Source of the DNA: CAYOYH01 sp964408165 | GTDB taxonomy: Bacteria > Patescibacteriota > Saccharimonadia > Saccharimonadales > CAYOYH01 | Length of the DNA stretch: 31,399 nucleotides | Direction: 5' to 3' | Assembly (NCBI GenBank): GCA_964408165.1 | Contig: CAYOYH010000003.1 | Span: 1 to 31,399, forward strand | In this document: piece by piece, positions 23,144 through 30,543 of the stretch | Layout: the number at the start of each line of letters is the position of its first letter | Position numbering within the stretch: the stretch's first letter is position 1 | Notes under the pieces: generated by a model | The model's database searches: none | Seen by the model: the letters and a program-made list of their open reading frames with translations, nothing else | What the model was told of the DNA's origin: nothing | Made by a program: the position numbers and the translations under genes

Positions 23144-25468
23144 CTATCGCTTATGTTTATTTTTTTTCGATGTCAAAAGTTCTTCGGCTTTTTTGAGGTC
23201 GATTCTTTTCGGATCCTGACCTTTGGGAATTTTGACATTTATTTTGCCGTTAGTGATGTAGGGACCCCAGCGACCGTTGACTATATCGATTCCTGCGTCT
23301 TCAAAGCGGATAATGAACTTCTCAGCTTCTTGCTTCTTTTTCTCGGCGATTAGTTCTTTGGCTCGGTCTAAACTAACAGTAAACGGGTCTTCAGGCTTGA
23401 TGGAGACGAAGGTTTGACCGTATTTAATGTATGGTCCGAAACGTCCGACGCTGGCGGTTATCTCCTCGCCGTCGTCAGTTTCGCCGACTGTACGGGGTAG
23501 TTTGAACATCTCTAGTGCTTCCTCAAGAGTCACTGAATCGATTTTTTTACCTGCTGGCATGGTTGCGAACTTTGGCTTTTTTTCGTCGTCTTTAGTGCCA
23601 ATCTGAATCATTGGCCCAAACCGTCCGAAACGCGCTAGCACCGGCTTGCCGGTTTCAGGATCTTTGCCTAGCTCGCGCGCCTGTGAAGCCTCCTGGCGAC
23701 TGATGTTTTCCGATTCCACGATTTTCTGGTGGAAATCTTTGTAGAAATCAGCAATTACTTCTTGCCACTTTTCTTCCCCCTTGGCGATGCGGTCGAAACT
23801 CGTCTCTGCGTGTGCCGTAAAATCATAATCGACCACGTCCGAGAAGTGTTTGACCAAAAAATCTGTGACTACTTCGGCGATGTCGGTGGGCAGCAACTTA
23901 CCTTTGTCGTTGCCGACGTTTTTTTCTTCAGTTGAGGCCTCCACTTTACCGCTACTTAGCGTCAAAATATTTAGAGTTCGTTTTTCGTTCTCACCCTGAC
24001 CTTTCTGCGCATAGCCACGGTCTTGGATGGTCGATATCGTCGGTGCGTAGGTACTAGGACGGCCGATGCCCATTTCTTCGAGCTGCTTAACTAGCGCCGC
24101 TTCAGTAAATCGAGCCGGCGGCCTGGTGTAGGTTTCGGTGGCTACAATCGGACTGGCGCTCAGGGAGTCGCCTTCTTTGATATTTGGCAGAAGCTCGTCG
24201 TCTTTGTCGCGTCCGTAGGCTGCCAAAAAACCATCGAAAACGACAATCTCACCCTTGGCCACAAATAGCGCTTCGTTGGTCGAGATGGTGATTTTTACAG
24301 TAGTCTTTTTGGTCTTCACCGAGGCCATCTGCGAAGCTAGAGCCCGAGCATGAATCAGTCGGTATAGTTTTTTTTGCCTCTCATCTGCGCCGGCTTCTAC
24401 AGTGTCAAAATGCGTTGGTCTAATCGCTTCGTGCGCTTCCTGGGCACTGGCAGATTTAGTTTTGAAAGTTCTTATTTGCAGGTAATTTTTACCGAACTTT
24501 TTCTCTATATGATTGGCAGCGCTGGCTACGGCTTGCTTAGACAGAGTCATAGAATCGGTACGCATGTAAGTGATTTTACCGACTTCATACAGGCGTTGAG
24601 CCAACTGCATGGTTTGCTTGACGCTGAAGCCGAGCTTTTGAGAAGCGGCTTGTTGCAAAGTAGAGGTGGTGAACGGTGCTCGGGGTGAGCGGGTGCCGTC
24701 TTTTTGCTCTATAGACTGGGCGCTGTAAGTAGCGTTGATGAGGCTTTCTAGGAATTTACGGGCGTCCTGCTGGCGGTCAAATGTCTGGTTTAGTTCGGCT
24801 TCAAACTCTTCTGCGCCTACTACAAAAACAGCCTTCACTTTATAAGTACTAGAAGTTTCAAACTTTTCGATGGCTCGTTCGCGTTCGACTATCAAGCGTA
24901 CTGCTACTGATTGAACTCGACCGGCGCTGAGCTTAGGGCGAACTTTTTTCCACAGCACGGGGCTGAGCTCATATCCCACCAGGCGATCAAGTATGCGCCG
25001 AGCTTGCTGGGCGTCGACCACATCGGTGTTAATGCTTCGGGGATTGTCGACGGCGCTCAGTATGGCGTCTTTGGTTATTTCTCTGAAAACAATTCTTTTA
25101 GTGTTCTTGTCGGTTAGTTTGAGTAGCTGTGCCAAATGCCAAGCAATAGCTTCGCCTTCGCGGTCTTCATCGGTTGCTAGCCAGACCATGTCGGCCTCTT
25201 TGACAGCTTTCCGTAGCTCGGCGACAGTCTTTTTCTTCTCTGGTGCTACCTCATAAGTCGGCGTAAAATTATTCTCTATGTCTACGGACATGCCTTTTTT
25301 TGGCAAATCTCGCACATGCCCAAAGCTAGATTTAACAGAGAAATCCTTGCCTAGGAACTTCTCAATAGTTTTGGCTTTGGCTGGTGACTCGACGATCACT
25401 AAGTTCTTCATTGCAAGCAATACATTAATGCCATTGCCTATAAATAGCAAACTGAACTTTTTTGGCAT
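23144..25468 (-). CDS. topA: DNA topoisomerase I
   Basis: A type IA topoisomerase that relaxes negative supercoils. The Toprim domain opens with KNLVIVESPAKAKTIEKFLG and includes LATDEDREGEAIAWH. The catalytic tyrosine is in GKITYMRTDSMTL, at about residue 301. The C-terminus has three glycine/aromatic repeats (ARFGRFGPMIQIG, ASVGRFGPYIKYG, VNGRWGPYITNG) instead of zinc fingers, and a basic tail. The start is uncertain. The ATG at 25468 has GAGGAAGG 5 nt upstream but adds 19 unusual residues. The ATG at 25411 gives the standard N-terminus (MKNLVIVES) but has no ribosome-binding site. The 25468 signal lies at the edge of a dispersed repeat, so either is possible. Confidence 0.93.
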   Translation of the reverse strand: MPKKFSLLFIGNGINVLLAMKNLVIVESPAKAKTIEKFLGKDFSVKSSFGHVRDLPKKGMSVDIENNFTPTYEVAPEKKKTVAELRKAVKEADMVWLATDEDREGEAIAWHLAQLLKLTDKNTKRIVFREITKDAILSAVDNPRSINTDVVDAQQARRILDRLVGYELSPVLWKKVRPKLSAGRVQSVAVRLIVERERAIEKFETSSTYKVKAVFVVGAEEFEAELNQTFDRQQDARKFLESLINATYSAQSIEQKDGTRSPRAPFTTSTLQQAASQKLGFSVKQTMQLAQRLYEVGKITYMRTDSMTLSKQAVASAANHIEKKFGKNYLQIRTFKTKSASAQEAHEAIRPTHFDTVEAGADERQKKLYRLIHARALASQMASVKTKKTTVKITISTNEALFVAKGEIVVFDGFLAAYGRDKDDELLPNIKEGDSLSASPIVATETYTRPPARFTEAALVKQLEEMGIGRPSTYAPTISTIQDRGYAQKGQGENEKRTLNILTLSSGKVEASTEEKNVGNDKGKLLPTDIAEVVTDFLVKHFSDVVDYDFTAHAETSFDRIAKGEEKWQEVIADFYKDFHQKIVESENISRQEASQARELGKDPETGKPVLARFGRFGPMIQIGTKDDEKKPKFATMPAGKKIDSVTLEEALEMFKLPRTVGETDDGEEITASVGRFGPYIKYGQTFVSIKPEDPFTVSLDRAKELIAEKKKQEAEKFIIRFEDAGIDIVNGRWGPYITNGKINVKIPKGQDPKRIDLKKAEELLTSKKNKHKR

Positions 25469-26116
25469 CTGAACCTTCCTCAAGGTAAATTGTCAGTGTT
25501 CCGCCAAGACGCAAGGCATCTTGCACTAGTCCTTCTTCGTTGCTCCCCTGCTGACAGGAGTGATGACTTACTGGAGCGATACCCTAGGGAGCGTTGAGTT
25601 TGTTTTTTTGTGTATACACAAAAAACCGCCCATGCATGCTTGCGACAAGTTTGCTCAAAAGTACTCTCGCAGGGCTTATAGCTGTAAAGATAGCTCAGAA
25701 ATTTTAGTCTTGAATTCAAGCCTCGTCCTCTTTCCGGTAAACAACGCATTTATTGAGCATTTGGTGCTTGCACCTCGCAGTATCTTCGTTCTAGTAATAG
25801 TGAGTTCTATAGAATTCACCATTAGATTTATCTGTCGCCTATTTTTCAATCTCTAATTTTTGTCACTCAAGCTTCTTAAGTTTTATTTTGCAGTTAGTAT
25901 TTCGCGCCTCGTAGTCTGTGGTTTGTAGTTGATGCCGTTGTAGTTTTTAGATTCTAAATTATAGCTTCCAACTCTCAACCTGCCTGCCGGCAGGCAGATC
26001 CCCAACTTCTAACTTCAAACTTGGTATTTGGTGCTCACCCTTACTTTCTCCTAGAATCTGCGGTCTCCGACGCTACAATCGGAGCCCCGCCCGAAGCATC
26101 GGGGCTGTCGTCTAAA
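25469..26116. repeat. Intergenic region between topA and dprA
   Basis: No convincing gene is present. Positions 25468-25548 hold a diverged copy of the hairpin element found twice near 27389. A 22-bp perfect palindrome with T/A ends lies at 25604-25625 (half-site TTTTTTGTGTA). CTTGAATTCAAG lies near 25710, and a GTGAgTTC/GAAtTCAC hairpin near 25800-25822. From about 25870 the sequence turns into heptad-type words, with an 18-bp palindrome at 25980-25997 (CTGCCTGCCGGCAGGCAG) and the second copy of the 64-bp two-hairpin repeat at 26051-26114, abutting the dprA stop. Confidence 0.75.
26051..26114. repeat. 64-bp two-hairpin repeat, copy 2
   Basis: Inverted relative to copy 1 at 4177-4240, with three mismatches in 64. 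Here both stems are complete: CTCCGA/TCGGAG and GCCCCG/CGGGGC. It lies 3 nt downstream of the dprA stop, so on the minus strand it may serve as that gene's 3' structure. Confidence 0.85.
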
Positions 26117-26971
26117 CTAAAGTGTCCAAGTGTTGGCGCCTTGATTCTTAACGATGCCTTTTATTTCCAGCATCGTTAGGGCTCGGCTGAATTCGTTTGG
26201 TTTAATTTTCGCTTGGTTTTGAAGTTCGTCGCCATCGGCTGGACCACTTTGCAGCAGATCGATAATGGCTTGCTCTGCGGCGTTGTCACCTCTTAGGTTG
26301 GTCTTGTTGGCTTGCAAATCTTCCAACCTGCAGGCGTTTAATATATCGGTGACCGAGCTAACCGGGAAAGCCCCTGTTCGTATGAGATTATTAGTTCCAG
26401 CCGACATCGGGCTGTTAATGTTCCCCGGGACGGCCATGACCGTTTTGCCTTGTTCTAGGGCAAACCCTGCGGTTATTGATGTACCGCTACGCGCGGCGGC
26501 CTCTATGATTAAGACGGCATCGGCCAGACCAGACACAATACGGTTTCGAGCTGGAAAGTTTTGCACCAGAGGTGGCATACCTTCAGGGTATTCGCTTATC
26601 AGTGCACCGTGAGAAGCTAGGATTTTTTTAGCTAAGCCTCTGTGACTGGCAGGATAGATTTTATCTAGCCCGCAAGGCATGACCGCTATTGTTTTACCCT
26701 TGGCGTCCAAAGTGGCGGCATGCGCCAACCCATCAACGCCCAGCGCCAGTCCACTAATTATCGTTACGCCTAGCTGCGCTAGCTCCCCCACTAGTGTTTT
26801 AGTTACGTAGTGACCATACTTGGTCGGTCTTCTAGTGCCTACTACCGCTATTTTGTATGAACTGTTTTTGGGTATTTCGCCAAGCATGTACAGTTGCTTC
26901 GGTGGTGAGTCGATATCACGTAATTTCCTTGGAAATTCGTCAGAACTATGTTTTACGCACTTGATTTTCAT
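26117..26971 (-). CDS. dprA: DNA processing protein DprA
   Basis: A cytoplasmic single-strand DNA-binding protein that protects incoming transforming DNA and loads RecA. The 284-residue protein has the Rossmann-like DprA core with IAVVGTRRPTKYG (about 42-54), SGLALGVDGLAHAATL, VMPCGLDKIYP, SEYPEG, FPARNRIVSGL and AGFALEQGKTVMAVPG, followed by the C-terminal winged helix (about 225-284). The N-terminal SAM-like domain is short. The only plausible start is the ATG at 26971, which lacks a Shine-Dalgarno sequence; a TATACT lies 1 nt upstream, too close for a standard leaderless start. The divergent ncRNA promoter begins 20 nt away. Confidence 0.94.
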   Translation of the reverse strand: MKIKCVKHSSDEFPRKLRDIDSPPKQLYMLGEIPKNSSYKIAVVGTRRPTKYGHYVTKTLVGELAQLGVTIISGLALGVDGLAHAATLDAKGKTIAVMPCGLDKIYPASHRGLAKKILASHGALISEYPEGMPPLVQNFPARNRIVSGLADAVLIIEAAARSGTSITAGFALEQGKTVMAVPGNINSPMSAGTNNLIRTGAFPVSSVTDILNACRLEDLQANKTNLRGDNAAEQAIIDLLQSGPADGDELQNQAKIKPNEFSRALTMLEIKGIVKNQGANTWTL

Positions 26972-26991
26972 AAGTATAAGTTATTTCGTAG

Positions 26992-27020
26992 TTGACACAA
27001 AGCCTTTTTAATGCTAGTAT
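26992..27020 (+). promoter_or_regulatory. Promoter of the 27027-27366 RNA
   Basis: A perfect -35 TTGACA (26992-26997) is followed, after exactly 17 nt, by TAGTAT (27015-27020). It reads rightward, away from dprA, into a region with no reading frame. Confidence 0.65.
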
Positions 27021-27026
27021 ACTTGA

Positions 27027-27366
27027 CTGTAATCACAAAGTATGTGATTTAAGTACATTATACCCCTAATTTTACAGTTTTATTAAAAAACTGTTAGATT
27101 GCTGGAAACGTGCGTTTCAAAGTATTTACCCTCCACTTTCTACGCTAGTGCCCTCGAGCACCGGCGTTACCAGCAAACTAACCCCTTTAACTAACTAATC
27201 TTGACTTTTAGTCAGGTGGGCTCTCGTAGTGGGAGATCATGGGTTAAATAACTGGCTTTTTGCCGGGCTGCGTACATTTTGTTGCGTTAATGCTCTCTGT
27301 GATTGTGGGTTGAAGGGATTAATCAAGGCTTTGCGGTGCCCACCCCTGCAAAGTCTTGTTTTATTT
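27027..27366 (+). ncRNA. Candidate 340-nt structured RNA of unknown class
   Basis: Flanked by a good promoter and a strong terminator, without a usable reading frame. Paired elements in order are: ACAGTTTT/AAAACTGT (27074-27094); GAAACG/CGTTTC; a compound hairpin ACGC-ta-GTGC / GCAC-cg-GCGT near 27140-27168, with TTGCTGG and CCAGCAA closing around these two; TGACT/AGTCA near 27203-27215; and CTGGC/GCCGG near 27251-27266. AACCC and GGGTT words could join distant parts. Consensus words of RNase P RNA, tmRNA and SRP RNA were looked for and not found. 6S RNA, or a lineage-specific RNA, remains possible. Confidence 0.5.
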
Positions 27367-27367
27367 T
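27327..27367 (+). terminator. Rho-independent terminator of the 27027 RNA
   Basis: GGCTTTGCGG (27327-27336) pairs with CCTGCAAAGTC-side bases 27346-27355 (ten pairs, two of them G-U) around a 9-nt loop, followed by TTGTTTTATTTT. The opposite strand lacks a T-run. Confidence 0.75.
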
Positions 27368-27530
27368 CTGAACTTTTTTCAGGGTGAATCGTCAGGGCTC
27401 TGCCAAGTAGCAAAGCTACCTGCTCCAGCCCTTCTTCGTCAGAATTTCCGTTGCTCGTTCGGCGTACCGTTAGTACGCCTCTCTGCGCTACTCAATTCTT
27501 CCTCGCGCTTCACTCCTGAAAAAAGCTCAG
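27368..27530. repeat. 163-bp element with 16-bp inverted ends
   Basis: The ends, CTGAACTTTTTTCAGG (27368-27383) and CCTGAAAAAAGCTCAG (27515-27530), are inverted with one difference. Inside are a 59-nt hairpin block (27389-27447: GGGCT/AGCCC outer, AAGTAGC/GCTACTT inner) and a 48-nt block (27476-27523) repeated at 28129-28176. No transposase is present; it is MITE-like. Confidence 0.7.
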
Positions 27531-27538
27531 CGTTACAT

Positions 27539-27597
27539 TCGTCAGGGCTCTGCCAAGTAGCAAAGCTACTTGCTCCAGCCCTTCTTCGTCAGAATTT
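27539..27597. repeat. Second copy of the 59-nt hairpin block
   Basis: Identical to 27389-27447 except for one base (27570 against 27420), and exactly 150 bp downstream. A diverged third copy lies at 25490-25548, where the stem is kept as CAAGACGC/GCATCTTG. Confidence 0.88.
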
Positions 27598-27761
27598 TCA
27601 ATGCTTTTTGTTGCACAACAACAGAGCTAGGGGTTCTTTTCAAAGCCTGTCCGCCTGCCGGCGGAAACCAACTGGTGCTGTTTCGGCAGCACGCTCCATC
27701 GTCACTTTTGACAGCAAAAGTGACATAAAACTGCTTGCCGGGGACTCATAGTCGCTATGAC

Positions 27762-27854
27762 TAAGAAGTAAAGGATTTACCTAGCCTGCGGAACTCCCCG
27801 CCAGCTGGCGGGTCAAACATCCTCGGCTCTAGACGATAAATCCTTCACTTCTTA
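27762..27854. repeat. 93-bp long-hairpin element
   Basis: The outer arms (27762-27779 and 27837-27854) pair at 17 of 18 positions. Inside, TAGCC and GGCTcTA continue the stem, and a 16-bp palindrome CCCGCCAGCTGGCGGG (27797-27812) sits at the centre. The same palindrome core occurs at 8628-8641. Confidence 0.8.
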
Positions 27855-28187
27855 TCATCGGACTAATCGATGGCAAGGAATGAACACAAGGAAACACAAA
27901 AAAATAAAGGAGTGAACCGTAGCCATACGATCTGCGATCTGCGAACTACGAACCCTCTCCAAACTCTCGGCTTCAAGCTCCAAGCTCTAACTCCCAACTC
28001 TCGGTTTCAACCTTCAACCTTCAACCTTCAACCTCTAGCTATGAACCCTACCCACGACCCTTTTCTCTATCGTCTAGAATCTGTCGTCTGTCGTCTATTT
28101 TCCAACTCCCAACTCTCACCCTCTAGTGCGCCTCTCTGCGCTACTCAATTCTTCCTCGCGCTTCACTCCTGAAAAAGAAGTTTAGGT

Positions 28188-28610
28188 TTAGTTGTTGGCT
28201 ATTAGCCCAATCGCGATATGGTATCTATCTGGCATCTTGTAGTCTTTTGCAGCATTGTAATCGATCCACTCGTATTGATCGTGTTCATAGCTTAGTTCAA
28301 CAGCTCCATTAGCCACTTCTGTTTTGAACAACAGTATCAATACATTGCCGTCAAATTGCTCGGACGGGAGGAAGTGCAGGTCTAGTATAGAGACTTCGGA
28401 AAGCTCTAGTGCGGTTTCCTCGTAAGTTTCACGTACTACGGCTTTTTTCGGGTCTTCCCCCGGCTCTACTACCCCACCGGGAAAATCCCACTCAAGTGCT
28501 CGCGTGGGTGCAGTTTTGCTCCTGCGTAGCAAAAGAACCTTGCCGTCTCGAACTACCGCTATTTTTGCGACTAGATTGATGCTTTGACCAAACTTTTCCC
28601 TATCACTCAT
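28188..28610 (-). CDS. Nudix hydrolase
   Basis: A 140-residue MutT-fold pyrophosphohydrolase; such enzymes cleave nucleoside diphosphates linked to another moiety. The Nudix box runs from Gly46 to Leu68: G46, E52, R60, E61, E64 and E65 are all present, with Ala67 in place of the usual glycine. The substrate cannot be told. I start at the ATG at 28610 (MSDREKFGQS) because an extended -10 box TGC-TATACT lies 7 nt upstream, a leaderless arrangement. An ATG at 28646 would lie upstream of that promoter. It is divergent from rarA, with 36 nt between the start codons. Confidence 0.88.
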   Translation of the reverse strand: MSDREKFGQSINLVAKIAVVRDGKVLLLRRSKTAPTRALEWDFPGGVVEPGEDPKKAVVRETYEETALELSEVSILDLHFLPSEQFDGNVLILLFKTEVANGAVELSYEHDQYEWIDYNAAKDYKMPDRYHIAIGLIANN

Positions 28611-28617
28611 GTGTCCC

Positions 28618-28626
28618 AGTATAGCA
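28618..28626 (-). promoter_or_regulatory. Leaderless extended -10 promoter of the Nudix gene
   Basis: On the minus strand TGC-TATACT is followed by 7 nt and the ATG at 28610. No Shine-Dalgarno sequence or -35 box is evident. Confidence 0.65.
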
Positions 28627-28634
28627 AGTACAGG

Positions 28635-28640
28635 TATAAT
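28635..28640 (+). promoter_or_regulatory. Leaderless -10 box of rarA
   Basis: A perfect TATAAT is followed by 6 nt and the ATG at 28647. It lies 9 nt from the opposing Nudix -10 element, so the two promoters should interfere. Confidence 0.65.
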
Positions 28641-28646
28641 AAACAT

Positions 28647-29852
28647 ATGAGCTTGGAGAAGGCGCAGAAGAATGTCCCATTGGCTGACAGAGTACGGCCG
28701 ACTAGTCTAGATGGTTTTATTGGGCAACAACACCTAGTTGGCAAGGGACAGTTTTTGCGCATCATCATCGAAAGCAAACAGCCCACATCTTTGATTTTCT
28801 GGGGTCCGCCAGGTGTTGGCAAAACTACTTTGGCGCGAATTATTGCTGATAATTCCCAGATGCACTTTGTGGAGTTGTCTGCGGTTACAACAGGGGTGGC
28901 GAAAGTTCGTGAGGTTGTCGAAGAAGCAAAATCTCGCAAACGCCTTGGCGAAGACACCCTGCTTTTCATAGACGAGATACATCGGTTCAACAAAGCTCAG
29001 CAAGATGCTTTTTTACCACATGTAGAAAACGGTACAATCACACTGGTTGGTGCCACTACTGAAAACCCGAGTTTTGAAGTCATCTCCCCTCTGCTGTCTC
29101 GGACAAAAGTTGTAGTTTTGAAACCCTTAGGTGAGGAAGAAATTATTCAGGTGATAAAGCTTGGCTTGGAGCAATTACCGAGTGCCAAAATCACCAAAAA
29201 AGCCATAGAAATTCTAGCCAGCATGTCTTCGGGCGATGCCCGGGTGGCGTTAAATGGCTTGGAAGTTGCCGCTAGATTGGCGAAAAGGAAACCAATTACG
29301 CCAGCGATAGTAGAACAAGCCATGCAACAAGCAGTACTCAAATACGACAAAAACGGCGAAGACCACTACAACACCATCAGCGCCTTCATAAAAAGCATGC
29401 GTGGCTGCGACCCCGACGCCTCCTTGTACTACCTACACCGGATGATTGCTAGTGGCGAGGATCCAAAGTTTATTGCTCGGCGAATGGTAATTTTTGCCAG
29501 CGAAGATATTGGAATGGCAGCTCCCTATGCTCTGACGCTGGCGGTGTCCGCCTTTCAAGCGGTAGAGAGAATTGGCCTGCCAGAGGCCGAATACGCCCTG
29601 AGCCAAGCAGCGATAGCCATGGCTACCTCGCCAAAATCACGGGCAGTGTCAAACGCGATGCATGGTGCGAAGAAAACTGTCAAAGCCAACCCTAGCGCCC
29701 AAGTCCCCCGCCATTTGCGTAACGCTGTTACCGAGCTCATGAAGAGCGAGGGTTATGGCAAGGGGTATGAAATGTATGCTGGCGAAGACAGTAAAAGCTA
29801 TCTGCCCAAGGGTCTAGAGGATGAGAAATTTTATGAGCCACCGAAGAAATGA
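28647..29852 (+). CDS. rarA: Replication-associated recombination protein A (AAA+ ATPase)
   Basis: The RarA/MgsA family (WRNIP1 relatives) acts at stalled replication forks and DNA ends. The protein has 401 residues. LADRVRPTSLDGFIGQQHLV precedes Walker A GPPGVGKT (53-60), Walker B LLFIDEIHRF with Asp109-Glu110, sensor 1 GATTENPSFEV and the arginine finger LSRTKVV. The C-terminal tetramerisation domain contains MRGCDPDASLYYLHRM and RHLRNAVTELMKSEGYGKGY. The ATG at 28647 is chosen because it is 6 nt from a perfect TATAAT; an in-frame ATG at 28584 would lie upstream of the promoter and inside the Nudix gene. Confidence 0.95.
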   Translation: MSLEKAQKNVPLADRVRPTSLDGFIGQQHLVGKGQFLRIIIESKQPTSLIFWGPPGVGKTTLARIIADNSQMHFVELSAVTTGVAKVREVVEEAKSRKRLGEDTLLFIDEIHRFNKAQQDAFLPHVENGTITLVGATTENPSFEVISPLLSRTKVVVLKPLGEEEIIQVIKLGLEQLPSAKITKKAIEILASMSSGDARVALNGLEVAARLAKRKPITPAIVEQAMQQAVLKYDKNGEDHYNTISAFIKSMRGCDPDASLYYLHRMIASGEDPKFIARRMVIFASEDIGMAAPYALTLAVSAFQAVERIGLPEAEYALSQAAIAMATSPKSRAVSNAMHGAKKTVKANPSAQVPRHLRNAVTELMKSEGYGKGYEMYAGEDSKSYLPKGLEDEKFYEPPKK

Positions 29853-29874
29853 TTGCAGGAGCACTAATCTAGAT

Positions 29875-30543
29875 ATGAACAACAAGGGCTCTTTCTTTCC
29901 AGGTTTCGTTACCGGCGAAGGCAGTATTGAAATTTTCGCAAAGAAACTTGAAGCAAGGGGGCGGATAGCTCCAAAGCCAGCGATCGTCACCCTAGTTGAT
30001 CAGCGTAAGCACCCCGACAAAGCGACAGAGGCAATAGAAGCATCTTCAGAAGGGTTTTTCCATTCACTTGGCGAACTAGCGATAAACGAGTCTTGGCCTG
30101 AACGAAGGGCATTCATAATAAACCCACCCACATTGAAGACTGCGCCAGAACTAGTCGTTGGCGGTTTAGCTGTTTTAAAGAACGTTATCAAGGGCGCCGT
30201 AGAAGGTACGGAAGACAAAAGGTATCGCAAGCTTTTGCGTGATAGTCTTAGCGAGACTGTCGGTCACCCTTGGACCACTGTTGCTATGGGCCTGCGTGGC
30301 ATAAACTATGATGCCGTCGAACGCCTAGCGGATTTCTACTCTTCATTGTCGCCTTCCCAGAGACCGGCAGTACATGTAATTGTATCCGACAGAGAGCCGA
30401 TGTTTACCTACGACGAGCCCTTTGAAACCAAAGTTAATAAGGCGGGTTTTACTTTGCATAGAATCGACTGTGGCCACAACTCTCTATATACGAAACCAGA
30501 GAGAGTGCTTGAGGTTATTGAGCACGAACTAGATCAGCTTTAG
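29875..30543 (+). CDS. Possible alpha/beta-hydrolase-like protein
   Basis: A 222-residue soluble protein with no clear family match. The pattern hints at an alpha/beta-hydrolase: an opening GFVTGEGSIEIFAKKLEARG like an oxyanion-loop region, a late strand VHVIVSDREPMF carrying an acid, and a C-terminal GHNSLYTKPERVLEVI that resembles the catalytic-histidine segment. No G-x-S-x-G nucleophile elbow is visible, so the fold assignment is tentative and activity is doubtful. I start at the ATG at 29875, 22 nt after rarA; an ATG at 29821 would overlap rarA. The stop overlaps the pth stop tail-to-tail by 15 nt. Confidence 0.6.
   Translation: MNNKGSFFPGFVTGEGSIEIFAKKLEARGRIAPKPAIVTLVDQRKHPDKATEAIEASSEGFFHSLGELAINESWPERRAFIINPPTLKTAPELVVGGLAVLKNVIKGAVEGTEDKRYRKLLRDSLSETVGHPWTTVAMGLRGINYDAVERLADFYSSLSPSQRPAVHVIVSDREPMFTYDEPFETKVNKAGFTLHRIDCGHNSLYTKPERVLEVIEHELDQL

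Larger units (their letters stand above)
27368..28187. repeat. Repeat island between the RNA gene and the Nudix gene
   Basis: No gene is supported. It holds a 163-bp element (27368-27530) with 16-bp inverted ends, a second hairpin copy at 27539-27597, GTCACTTTT/AAAAGTGAC and GTGCTG/CAGCAC hairpins near 27670-27725, the long hairpin element at 27762-27854, a heptad tract at about 27935-28125 with four TCAACCT units, and a repeat of the 48-nt end sequence at 28129-28176 next to the Nudix stop. Confidence 0.8.

Noticed and set aside
25480..25856. Overlapping 89- and 98-codon frames between topA and dprA
   Set aside because: Both cross palindromes and repeat copy C, lack ribosome-binding sites, and have no plausible protein character.
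19028..26971. Integrated conjugative element or plasmid remnant suggested by the TraG-like ATPase
   Set aside because: The neighbours are core genes (topA, dprA), and no relaxase, integrase, att repeats or other transfer genes are present.
27389..27597. Integron attC sites
   Set aside because: The hairpin blocks lack the paired core-site words expected of attC, and there is no integrase or cassette ORF nearby.
27356..27751. A 131-codon plus-strand frame in the repeat island
   Set aside because: Its translation simply repeats with the 59-nt hairpin block, and it starts within a terminator T-run. It is repeat DNA, not a gene.
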